NCBI GenBank assembly: GCA_036937835.1
Contig: CM072861.1
Coordinates: 18,466,001-18,530,000 of the forward strand
Direction: 5' to 3'
Length of the DNA: 64,000 bases
Source: Pampus argenteus
Lineage: Eukaryota; Chordata; Actinopteri; Scombriformes; Stromateidae
The translations under genes and the position numbers were made by a program. The notes under the pieces are model-generated. The model did not search any database. It was not told the origin of the DNA and saw only the letters and a list, made by a program, of their open reading frames with translations. Of the stretch, positions 35,770 through 48,345 are shown one piece after another (the first letter of the stretch is position 1; every line of letters begins with the position of its first letter).

Positions 35770-38700
35770 TAAATAAAGTGATCTGAACATTTAATCAGAA
35801 TATAACTTTTTTTTTAAAAGCCTGTCAACCATCCAGGCATTTAAAAAATCCTTAAATCTTTGAAGGTCTCCAACAAAAAAAAAGTTGTATCAGGCACAGA
35901 TAACTTTTGTTTTGCTACCATTATGTATCTATCCCCACCGGAAACTCATGCACATCACCTAATGTTACCCCCATGTGGGGCAAACATGTGCTGAAACCAG
36001 AGAGAAACGATCAGATTAAGCATTGACATCTTATTAGGTGCTAATGTTTTCCTCTTGACCAGATTATCAAAGGTTTACACCACTCCTCTCAGCCCGATCT
36101 TATGTCCAACAACAGTCTGAAAACCCAAAACCATGAAAACAATGAAAAGCAGAAAATCTTTTGATCATTTGAGAAGCAGGACCCAGAGACTATTGGGTAT
36201 TTTTCGCTTGATAAATCACTTGCAAATGAAAGCAGGTGAGGGCGATCGGGAATGATTCGATACAAAAGCTCATGTCCTCAAGGTGTCTGTTCAGGACTTC
36301 CAGGGACAAATTCAGTGAGACAGGTTCTTGCCCGAGGACAAATGCTAACTAGAGACATGTGGTGAGGAGACATGCACCCGGCCAGGTATGGCGTTATTCT
36401 AACATCTGTCTGCATGGTTGATTGGCTGAGCATCACCTCAGGACAGTCTCTCTCCGTCCTGCTTTCCAACGTCTCCTGTCTCTGGAGAGACGTTGCTATA
36501 TCATATGAAGACCTGGAGCAGCTGTGCTTTGCCTTTTCAAGTTCCACCCTGTTCTAGCATTTCCCTCTGTCACATTCACATTTCATATCCATTTGTTTGA
36601 TAGATTTTGATCAGACCTCATCATTTCATGCACAGTTCACTCGCCACGTTCACGCCATTGTCAGTATTTTAGGTGCTTTCTTTTTCCGTCTGTTTACCAC
36701 TTACCCTTATGTTTTATGCAGGACAGAGAGGGGGAAAAAAGCATTGTGGGAGTCCAAAAACACAAGGCCTTGCAGACTGGCCTGTTTTGTACACATGATT
36801 TAAAGATGAGGAAACGCTGTATCAGATTCTTTTTTTTTGTGAAAGAGATAAAGTTTGAACAGCTGTTATACTCACTTATTTAAGGAAGGTCAGCAAAGAG
36901 ACATGTACATATACATTACCATATACAATTGTTGCCTTGAAGAAGGATAGCTTCCTCTTCTTTCATTCCTTATCTCCACTATTGATTTGCTGTTATCAAA
37001 CATAAGAGAGTTTGAGGACATTAGTTAGGATTTGATGATCTTGATGGTCATGGTCAGCATTCACAAAAACAGATGTAGTAAAGATAATATAGTGCTGGTG
37101 ACTTTGCCAACAGGCCTGCAGTGAAGATAATGTAATGCCACCAAGATGTCTGGAATCGCCTCGTGAGTTTTCCCAGCAGCATGCCGTAGGCCTGCAAGGT
37201 CTTACTCTAATTCACTGGAGAGAATTAAAACAGATTCCCCATCAAAGGGACATTTCTCCCTCCAGGCTATAAACAGCCTCTCTTTCTTCATCTGAGTCCA
37301 AGGTATTCGGCATGACTGACGCTCACTGGGACAAGGTACATGACCTGTGATTTTTTTTTTTATTCTTCTTTTATTTGAGGCAAATAAAGAGAAAAATGCG
37401 TGAGAGTGAACAAGAGGGAAAGTGTCACTAAAGTTGGGACTGTGACACTAAAACTGAGGTTTGGCCTCCCCCTGCAGAGTTTCCTGGAAGCAGCTGTTCG
37501 ACCAAACTACCGCAAAGATATTTCAGAGTGAAGAAGTTAACTCACCGCGATCATCCGTGTCTTTTCTTTTACTTCCTAAGAGTATTTCATGTCGCATTTG
37601 TAGAAGAAACTTTTAAAAAGATGCATCTCAATCCTCCGGCATCGAGGTTTTGCGTGCCGTGAGTCAGAGCCAGACTTGTGTTCTTCCAACACATCTGATG
37701 GTGCTGTGATTTATCAAAACTGTCAATTTCCTAAAACATTTACATCATCCATTTTCTTCTCCGTCCAACCACATGTGGCCTCCTCCTCCTCCTCCGCTCT
37801 GTCAGAAAGTGTCTCTCTCTCTGACTGTTTTCCTGCAGCAGTTTGCTGCTCGTGAAATCCCGAGGGACCGATTACCTTTCAGGTTAACCTCTCATCTTAA
37901 AAGTCACTGAAGTTATTTAATGAGCCATGTAATCTCACGTCATTATTGTCATTTGTAGTCTATTATGATGCTCTTAGATGATTTCTCTTCATCTCTGTGA
38001 TAGATAAAGACATTCGTGGTTAAGTCTTCACCGCTTCACCTTGTCACGGCTTGTTATGATGATTAGTCGCTGCCATTATCTCAATGAAATATGAGCCTCC
38101 CACTGTCCTACATTGTTGCTTTTGTGAGGATGATTGACCGCTCAGCTGGCGGTCAGCAGGAATACGCTGGTAAAGTGGCGTCCATCAGGCTGGAACAATG
38201 GATCGAGGCCTTCAGATCCGTAACCCGGGTTTATGAACTATTTAGGACAGACCAGAATTGATCAGCAAAGAGCCGCAAGTGACTTAGCTGGTGGCAGCGA
38301 GGCCGCCATCACCGTTTCACTTTTCCGCAATAATCGTGTCCACATTTTGGAAGTTTGTGCAGGTGCTTCGGGGTAAACAGTAATTGGCTGAGTATGTGTA
38401 GGGGGAAACCCTTTGCAAATATACATAGCGAGTCATTTTCAGCTGCATGTTAGCAGCGATCAGAGGCTAGCTTCCACTCACTGCAAATAAACAGAGGAGG
38501 GAGATAGAGGCATGGGAGAAATCACATGGGAATGCAACCAAAAGAAAAGAAAACAATAAAAGACGTCGATAAATAATGGATCCCCAGGTCTGTCTGTGAC
38601 CGATTAGAGACGGGTTTTCTTTTGTTTGTTGATAACCCCTTAAAGTAGCACATTGTTTACCCATCATACTGCAAAATGTGCTGGCAGGGGAATTTTTACA

Positions 38701-41519
38701 CAGGACAAAAGGTAGAGAAAAGGGCAAGCTGTTGCCATTGTTGGTTTAACATCTGGCTAACAGAGACTTAGCCTTTCACTATGTATTTCATTGTGTTCAT
38801 AATACTTCAGTGCTGATGCAGCGTCGATGACTAAATGTTCATCCTGTTGTTGCTCTTTTAGACCTTCAAGAGTCCACGTATTCGTTTAATCTCAAACCTA
38901 ATTTGCTCCATGCCTTTAAACTCCCCGATATCTGCGGCAGCTCCGGCTCCTGTGCAGCAGCTTCAGAAGAGTCCGGTGATGTCATATCATCTTTATCGCC
39001 ATGTCTCCCCAAACGACGGGGCCCCAAGTGTTTAACGCTGAATGGAGTCCATTCTTTATTTCTGCAGACTCAATATCAGCATCAGACCTCCCTCACTGTC
39101 AGAGTCTGTGTCTTTCTTTAACTTTCGTCTGCACTTTATCTCCTTCTCTCTCCCTCTGTCACGGTAGCTCTGCACTGCTGCTGCCTCATCATGTACACAC
39201 ACACACACATATATACATATACATTCCTGCCTTACAGCCTTACAGTCTCAGGTAGAATAATATTATCTCAACTTTAGTGTCTGTCATTCATATGATCTTC
39301 AGCATGGGACTGTACTTAACCATGTCCAGACGGTGCTGCTACTTGCTACGGTGCTCTCTCTCTCTCTCCATTGCACTGTACTGTACCGCAGGTCATAATT
39401 AACCTGAGACAAAGCACTGACCTATGACAAATAGACTGTAACACTACACTCCCCTCCAGTCACAGTCCGGCACGGCACGGCACAACATTGTGATGGAGAT
39501 GGAGGGCTCCGGCGGATCAAACTTGGCCCGAGGCAGAGAGGGAGCATTCCAGAGAAAGATGCAGCTAACAAGGAGGAAAAGTTTGGGAAATAAATCTGAA
39601 ACTGAAAGGGAATTATATTGAGTGAATTACATTAGTGTCTCCTACAGCCAGAATGAAGCGATGATATCATGCTACTCTCACATGTGCGATGGTTATTTAT
39701 ACTGCAGCTGCAATGAGCACTGTTTTAAATATACTGAGAGTAAAATGACTGTGAGAGGGCCTCCAAGACGGCCGTCTGGTTGGATGGTAATACACTGAGG
39801 TACTAGTTTATTAAATACAACTGTACAATCTGTTATAATACAGTACAACAGCCTTGTAATTAATCCTTCCTGTTGGCAGCTGATGTTCAGGTTATGAATC
39901 AAATTCGTGGTCATTTTTTAAAGCTGTATAGTTGTCGGTCTGCGTCGTTGTGAGATGTATGTACGTATTGTACTGAGAAACGGGGCTGGACCTTCAAAGT
40001 TTAAACAGTGTCACGAGTGTTTAGATAACATTTCAGTGGGTGATAGTAGTTGAGGAGTTAAAGAGGTAAAATACTCTGAATGGGAGAAATACTATATACG
40101 ATTAGGGGAGGGTAAATGAGACAAACTATATATACTGGGGGACAAAATACATTTGTCAGATTTCGCCATCGTCCCTTTGCTTAATTAATGATTATGTTGC
40201 AAATCAATAAACAGGATGTTTTTTAAGGCAATGTGGGATTTTATTTAAATTCTTTGATTTGTGAGGTATTCATTCCCATTAGCTGAAAACTGGCATGAGG
40301 CTTTCTAGTCATTTTATCTATAAATCATCCATTTTCAACTGATTTCCTGATGAAATGTGTTATCTTGATATCATGGTCTTACAGGTATGATAAGATGTTT
40401 GTTTGGGTTGTTTTTTGTTGTTTCTTTGACTTCTTAGTAGTAAATACAGTCACAATCATATAGCTGTGCAAAAAGCTATTTTGCCATGAAGGACTGAAAT
40501 AATGACATTATCCGTAGGTTAATATAGAAAATGAGCCTGAAATATATATACTGTATTCACTGTATAACCCCCATCACACTCAAAATATAACACAAAAGAA
40601 AAGAAAATCAGTTTTCCGTGACTTAACTGACAGCTCTGTTCTTGCTGGAGTCGTGAGAATATTGGGACCTACAAACAGCGACAGAAAAAAAAAAGGTATA
40701 TAAATGTTTACAGTTTTTTTTTCTGCAGTTGAAGTCAGTTTCAGTTGATGTTTTGTATCCTCAGAGTCTCTCCCACATAATCATGTCATCCCTTGTTCCC
40801 GTCGCTAATTGCAACAGAAAACACACACACACACAGACGCTCCCCACAGCTCTTAACCATGCAGTTACCACAGGTATGTTAACTGGGTCTGGCTTTGGTC
40901 TCTGTGCATTAGCTGCACATTCCAGTGGTGTGGATAATGGGAAGTTCTATTAGGAGCTATTTGTGGCGCTGCTGTGGCGTGTTTCACCAGATTCCGACGT
41001 TAGCCGGGGTTTTAACCTCGTCGGGTGAAGGAGACGAGGGGAGTGAGGGGCTGATGCTTTGTCTCCATTTGTCTTGTTTGTTTCTGTTTTCGGCCTCCCT
41101 CCCTGTATATTTGCTCTGTGTTGTTACAGACCACCATGGGGGAAGTGTGTACATACTGTATCAGAGCTCTGTTTCAACCGGTGTCTCTTCACACATACGT
41201 GCATGAAAGTGTTCATCCTCTACATAGTCCCTGCTCTATATACTAATACACATGTACACTATACTTACGTGTGAGTGTGACTGTTGGAGACCTCGTGGCC
41301 GAGGCAGCGAGGGGTGGCCTGTTGACACTGAGCCGTGGCAGGGGAGCTTCCTTCTCCTCGGCTTATAGAAAGCAAACATGCTAATCAGAGCCAGCGCTTC
41401 GGCCCCCTTTCAACTCTGCAGCCATTCAGTCAGCCGGACAGCCGAGAGGACGGCGGCCGTCCTGCTGCAAACGAGTTACAGTTACAGTGAGAGGTGTGTG
41501 TGTGTGTGTGTGTGTGTAC

Positions 41520-41700
41520 ATTTTGGCCACTCCTCACTTCTTCAATGAGCTGTTCGAGGGTTGGTTTTCGGGTCAATGTTAGACTTCATGTTCAGTTTCG
41601 TTTTATTTTGCTGGTTAGGGTAAATAACTAGGAAATGCGTTATATCAAGGAGGGTCCTCACAAAGATAGAAGTACAAGATTTGTGTGTGTGTGTGGGTGC
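41520..41700 (+). repeat. Microsatellite-linked repeat, copy 2
   Basis: Order of blocks as in the copy at 23405: cctcacttcttcaatgagct, gagggttggttttcgggtca, ctggttagggtaaataacta, ggaaatgcgtt, gagggtcctcacaaagatag, aagtacaag, then (GT)n at the end. It is also preceded by (GT)n at about 41495-41517, so it is flanked by simple repeats on both sides. Confidence 0.6.
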
Positions 41701-44700
41701 GTGCGTAGGTGGACCAGGGGAGAGGGGAAGCATGCAGATGTGCCCCCAACAACCTCTTGGAAACATGGCTAGTCTAAACTTTCTTAACGCTTCACTTGCC
41801 ACATCCTGACAAGCAGCCCTTATTTATCCCTTTTACTAATTTTGGTTAAAAACATTTTTTTTAAAGTAACATGAGATTAAACTGACTAAATTGATTAAAC
41901 TTACATCAGAGTCTATTTAATAGCTGTTCTTGAGCTTTCGGTCATATCACAGCATCTTTGCCAGTTTGCTAGAATGTCTCCTGCTGCCAAAAGAGCCTTT
42001 TACAACCAATTTTCAAGCAGAGTTTTTTTTGCATGTTGAGTAATTTTTTAGTAGATTTTTACTATTTTTTTTTTTTTTTTTTACATAAACACATTCATAG
42101 ATTTTGCCTGAAACATAAGGAACAGGAAATAGTGAGCTCTATTAGGTATGTTTTTCCTCCTACAGTTTATTCAGCTGTGCTTATATTTTCTGAATAATCT
42201 CCGCCACCAATCATCTTATCTCTATCTATCTATTACTTCCTTTCTCTTTATTCACCTGTGTACTTTAAATGACCTCTTACGAGTCAACAAATATAATATT
42301 CTACCTCACCACCCGCCGCTGGTGTTTAGACTGGCAGAGCGATTCCTTTAGTAAGTCTGCTTGTTGTGTACAAGTCGCACTCAGAGTTGCAAACATACAG
42401 AAGCTATAAGACTTAACAAAGTTTTATCGTGTAATCAAACGAGTGTTTTTCAGTGAAAACACTTCCCCCCCTCTCCCATGTTTAAGTGTTTCTTTCCAAT
42501 AAGGTTGCAGAGTTCAGTGTGTGTGTTTGTGTCTGTGTATGTGTGTGTGTGTGTTGGTAACATCAGGTGCATGTTTAAACTCTCCCATAACCTCCCCTAA
42601 ACCTTTGCAAACACACTCTCCCCCCCTCCTCATTTTCCCCTCAACGACCACAAACAAATAAATCTCAGACTCCAAATTAGCATCAATCTATACTTCATAG
42701 CATACATGACTTGACACAAGATGACCTTCGTCACACCTTGAGAGCAGTAAAAAAAGCTGCTTTTAGACACGCTCGTAATTACCCATGATCCTTCTCGGCC
42801 CTCCTTGACCCCCCCGAGAGGCTAACAGGAGTTGGCCAGGAATAATTTATGTGAACTCTGTGCTCATCCCTTGAACTCTTTGCTCTGAGTCAAGTTGTGT
42901 CCGTGAATTTTAGTCGTGGACATATCTTCTTCTGTCAACACTCTCACGCTCCACATCCTGACCGCCCTCCACCAGGGGGGAAGAGAGAGAGAGAGAGAGA
43001 GAGACAGCGAGGGAGAAGGATGGACACTGAGAGGGGAGGCATGTTCATGCTACACAGCAGCTTTCTCTCCGTCTCTCTGCTTCATGACAGACGCCATTTG
43101 GCAGCTCCGTTATCTATCTCTGTACTTCTTCACTCAAGGTCTGGCCTCCACCCAAAACCATCACACGCACACAGTGTACAGAGATACACTGAGGACATTT
43201 ATCACAAGTTTTCTCCCACAACAACAGATTTCACTGAAGTGGAGTCTAATGGGTTGGAGTTTACGATCAGCATGCAAACTCAAGATGCAATCTGACTTTT
43301 GAGTTTCTGGATTTTAATGTAACGCAATGTGTAATTATGAAGATGTTTCACATGTGCATCCAAAATGAATGCGTTTCCTGCTGCAAGAAAATGAGAGGAA
43401 ACTAATAATTAAGTAATTATTCACCCACAAAATATTTATATTGCAAATTTTATTCTGAAAATCACACTTACACCCAAGTTTGATGATACTGATTTTTAAA
43501 TGTTATTGTTAACCACATTTTAATACTAAAACACACATTAAACATGAGATCAAGTGCAAGAGTCTTAATCATATTAATGCCGAATTTCCTTCACTACATT
43601 CTTTTATCATTCATAATGTGAATGAATGTATGATAACAGTCTTTGTTTTGCACAATTGAAATTGTTTGGACGTGTTCAGGAAGTTGTAGTTTATTATGAA
43701 CAGATTTTGGCCTACTTCTTTCTTTTTTTCTCTGTATGTGTGTCCAATCAGTATTGTAGCACTGTGTATTTCATGAGAAAGAAAGTCAGGAACAAACACG
43801 CAAACAGTATCCATGCATACATCCACACAGCACTGTAATAGAGATGCTTATCAAACACAGTCCTAAGTGGAAAAAGGTGATGTTCCCTGTGACATAAATG
43901 CCGTTCTCACTACCGTGAAAATCAAAGTCCTCACAGATGTCTACATGCGGCAAACACGCTTGTTATCAAATCAACGGCTGCCTCTGTTCTGCCCGGTGTT
44001 TATGACATTGGTAACTTCAGACCACTATAGAATAAAAGGAAATAAGCCTTTCTCATGGCCACGCAGTGTGTCGGTGTCAGATGGATTCTTGAAGCATATA
44101 TAAAACACATCACAACACACATGGTCCCTGAACTCTCCGCAGGAACTGTTGCACAGTGGCTCAATCTGCAGCTTCGGTCAAACAAACATCAAAGAAACTG
44201 GAAGTTTAGACAACTTGATAGTCTGTGTACCGCAGCCGAGGAAGCCGTATACTCTGTTAACCTGAGACTTTCACATCTGAGCTGCTGTTATTTGCTTTTA
44301 TTACGCATGCACCTCCCCTTTTTCCTACTCCCACTGATACATCGCAGGACTGACGCACCTCAGCGGGATTAATGTACACGTTAGCGCGGTGTGAGTCTGT
44401 GCAAACGGGAGATTAGGACACATGCATGTGGTATGCATCTGGTGTGATGTAGGTCTGCACGATAGACAGCATGTGGAATATGTCCATCTCGGTGTATCCC
44501 CATGTGAACGTTTTGTGTGCGTGATATGGAGTGCAGAACTGTAACAGGTACTCGTGTCATTGTGGTGAGTCATACCGTAAGGACCAAGGGGATGCTGGAA
44601 ACTCTTCAAAGTGAGTTTGTTGTTGCTGCTGCTGCGGTCAAATGAGCTGAGAGGATCTGGACTCAGCAGATGAAAGAGCCAGAGAGTGCAGTACGACCGG

Positions 44701-46876
44701 TACACAGCATGGCTCTGAGTGAAGGAGATTTGGACCACAAGAAGCAGCACTTGCATTATTATGTGTCTGTGAGTGTGTGTGTGTGTGGGTGTTTTGTTGT
44801 GTGGTGCTGTTTAGAGGAGTTAACAGCAGGGTTAAATTCAGGGTAAATAGCGAGTTCTTGCACTGAATGTTTCGTATGTGGGTTGAAAGACGTTCCTGCA
44901 GATTGGAAAAGAGTGAAAAACTGAGACAAATGCAGAAATAAATTGTCCGGAAAATCATGTTAACGTGACAAAAATATAAGTGTAGAACACATGATTGCAT
45001 AGCTTTGATGTGGTGAAGAAAAACTCTTTGAAAACTAACTGCTTTGAGAAAAAAACAACAACAATCATTATAATTTATTTAGTATGCCTCATTAAATTTC
45101 AATATCAGGAAACATGGCATATTATGTCAACATGTAATTACACTGAGGAAAAAAAAACACATGGAGGATTGAGGCCAGACTCGTATTTATACCGATTTTA
45201 TTGACACCATCAGGAAATGTCTGTGCAATGAGAAACCAACTGCACCACATTACACACACGTTCTGCAGCACATTAATAACATATAACTATATACAGTCAT
45301 AAACAGTGTATATAATTGTTGTAAGTTCTATCATGCAGTGTTTACTGTGCATCAAGCATACAGTACCGACATCCTGAATGTTATAGTGGCCACCTGGCTG
45401 ACCGTGCAGCTGCACTGCGCGACACTGACCACGAGTGCAACTGCGTGACTGCGAAACCTGCAGAGCCGTAATGAGGGAATCCATCAACAAGGGGCAAAGA
45501 GTCAGCACAGGAAGAAGCAGGTGTGACTGTATACTATACCATATATAGAGAACACTGATCTGGAGTATCTGGAGACTTTTTTATTCTCAAGAAATGGAAA
45601 GGAAACCATTATAGCAACTTAAAGTTATTCTTCAGGGCACACAGTATTTGGTGAAAATCCTTGAACAATAAAGTCGGTGACTTGTTGACAAATGAACAGG
45701 GTGGATGATGAATAGAAAGACCTCCGGCATGAAAACAAAATTATTTCCTTACTTGTGCACTCCAAATTTCCAGGCTCTTTTTTTTTTTTTTTTTTAAGCA
45801 CACCACTAACAAAGATGAATGTAGAAAATGATGGGGACACCGTTTTTTTTCTCCTGACATGGATTGTCTCTACAGTCAGTCTAGCCTTATATAATGTGTC
45901 CTTAACATGCTGTGTGGGTGTGTTTCCTAACAGCTGGGCTGGTCCCACTGAACCAAAGCACCATGGATGGCTGCTAATAACCCACCCTAATAATCCCTAC
46001 ATTACCTAATGTCTTTCTGCATTCGGTGCCATTAAATACCCATTCATTATCGTGCCAACAGTTAGTGCTATTGTGACCTCGGTCCCAGAGGTGGGACCTG
46101 ACGCTAGACGACGGCTGGCTGACTCTGCGGCAGTGTAGCATGGTTCATGCCCTTGGGTGGTGATGCTTGGTGATTACCCAGGGTCCCGTAGAGGTAAAGC
46201 CCAGAATGGGGCTCCCTCAGCAGGGCATCTGGTTAATGAGCAGTGGGTGTGCTGCTGGAGCCCCAGACTGTAAAGATAGGAAATATACACACAAACTAGA
46301 TACTGTAATAAAAGGCAACCACACACATACACAGTATGAAGGAAATGTTCATTTTTCTGTGCTCCATTTCCTCCTCGCAGCGTAACACAAGAAGAGTGTG
46401 CTGAGAGAGCTCACAAGACAAGTATAGCTTAACATTAAACACACATTTGGTTGTATACATTAAAGTCACATTTTCTGAAACTGGCAAATTTAACTCTTAA
46501 TAGCATTCACATGTAGATGTAACACAGTAATGTAGTAATGCAGAGGGTTCTGCTCTGCTGCAAACCTGCTTAGACTGCAATGCCACACGACCTCAAGTGT
46601 TTTATCCAAGATCAAGTCTGAGTTTTAAGATAGCATGAGGCTTAGCAGTACATGTCTTGATTACACTAGTCTGAATGAGAGGGCCTAATTGGACACACGG
46701 AGGAGGCTCCCCTGAAGGGTGGCTACATATACACTGGGGACTCTGGGAACCTTACTGGAAGCCATTAAGGAAACAAGACATTTCCGACCGCAGGGAGCAA
46801 GAAAAACTGCTGAAAAATGAAGTGAAAAAGAGGAAAAAAAAGCAAGATGCTTCAGGGCTGACTTGTTAAGAACATG

Positions 46877-46879
<3 letters not shown>

Positions 46880-46908
<29 letters not shown>
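46880..46908. repeat. (GT)n microsatellite
   Basis: About 14 GT units followed by tatataag. Confidence 0.95.
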
Positions 46909-46912
<4 letters not shown>

Positions 46913-47577
46913 AGAAGGGAGTGATTGTTGTGTGAGGCCTATTTTTCCAAGTCGCGTGCCAAATTACAGGTTGGAATAGTAACATCATGGCTCACACACA
47001 AACTGATAGACGTACAAGCGCACTAACCCCATGCTGATAGGTTATCACCTCTGTCCAGTCAGCACGCACATCCATATCATCATCAATCAATCACTCATTG
47101 TCATCAAGTTTCAGTTTTGACCTTTAACTTGTTTGCCCCCTGTGACAGCGTCTGCTTGAATCTTCAAAAGCTCCGTGTTTTTTTTTTGTGCGTGGGGAGG
47201 GTAGCTGCAGAGTGAGGAGAATACACAGTCGCAGTCTTCAGAGGACGCTCAAAGAACAGTTTAAATATGAAACCCACAGCCTTCATGTCACTTTCAACTC
47301 ATTTTGGAGAAACTGACAGAAACTCTTCATTGTGGTTGTGCTGTGAAACCTTTAGGTGAAGCACGGGGTCGGGGATTGTTAGCAGCAGCATGTTTAATAG
47401 CAGTGGAAATCTGTATTGGCACCTGGAAGTAATTGTGTTTCCCTCCCTGGAATATTTATGTATTGGTGAATTATTCTAAGCATGTTCCCAGTATTTATTT
47501 CTACAATGATTTCTGGCAGAACAACTATGCAGCCAATCTGTTCACTGAGAGTCAATTAATAAAAATAAAAAAAACTG

Positions 47578-47579
<2 letters not shown>

Positions 47580-47629
<50 letters not shown>
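47580..47629. repeat. (GT)n microsatellite, about 24 units
   Basis: Pure GT run of about 48 bp. Confidence 0.97.
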
Positions 47630-47630
<1 letters not shown>

Positions 47631-48087
47631 TGACAGAGCAGGAGCAAACTCAGTCCAACTGTATCTCTTATTAAAGTAGAGTCAACCCACCTCCCCTCAG
47701 GCTTCTCTTTTTATATGCACCACCACATATCCAAACATTGTTAAAGACTCGTAAAAACACAGCATAATATTTTGATATCTGTCTTCTTACGCAGTTACAA
47801 CGAACTCAAAGGAAGAGGAAGTTGCCTTCGTTTGCGGTATCCATTCCCATCATAACACACAAGCTCCAGATTCCCATGGGTGTGTTTGTTGTGATGTTTT
47901 GTGGCACCAACACAAACAGACAGTCTGCACAAAGCCTATAGGCCTGGTGGATTTGTTTAGTCTTGGTATTCTTTGTATGAATGCTTGTTAACTTAAAGCA
48001 AAAGCACAGGGGGGGGTTACACATTTCAAAAGCATAAGAAATGATTTATCCCCTTCTATTCACCAAGGTCTCTGCGTATAAGATTTA

Positions 48088-48345
48088 TTGGCCTTTGTGA
48101 CGTTTGCAGCATTGAAGGATAATCCTGGTCCTCCTCATTTTTGTATACAATTGTCTGACATTCATGGTTCCCTGAAGATAAACCCTGCAGACTTTGGGAA
48201 TCCCCCTTACTTTTTGTTAAGCGCCACCATGAGGTCGACATTCGTTACACATATTTATATACACTGCAGATGGTTTGTAATAACTGGTTTATGATTTATC
48301 ACCTGCGAAACTTATGACACTCGGTGGGCGTCAGCTGTACTTTGT
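48088..48345 (+). repeat. Dispersed percomorph repeat ('gccaccatgaggt' family), copy 2
   Basis: Carries gacattcatggttccctgaa, then gcgccaccatgaggtcgac, then cacctgcgaaacttatgaca and cagctgtactttgtgttta. The first half pairs by eye with the copy at 1285-1600. The second half extends into a segment I know from percomorph introns. No ORF of note. Confidence 0.55.

Larger units (their letters stand above)
28901..48087. other. Non-coding stretch
   Basis: No exon supported. Holds microsatellites at 33975, 46880 and 47580, shorter GT runs at about 35018-35036 and 41495-41517, (TGG)n at about 34836-34855, (AAAT)n near 32961-32980, poly(T) runs near 33606-33620, 42066-42082 and 45777-45796, a GAGA run near 42986-43002, the hairpin at 35705 and the repeat at 41520. 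The longer open frames (for example 34808-35356 minus and 44325-44756 minus) run through CA/GT or CAT repeats and lack splice or signal support. Confidence 0.6.

Noticed and set aside
42897..43302. Two overlapping plus-strand frames of about 130 codons
   Set aside because: Both cross a GAGA repeat (RERERE) and have no recognisable features outside it.
45426..45475. DHECNC motif, considered as the ECNC motif preceding the COL25A1 collagen domain
   Set aside because: Followed by VTAKPAEP-stop with no donor and no basic furin-like residues before it.
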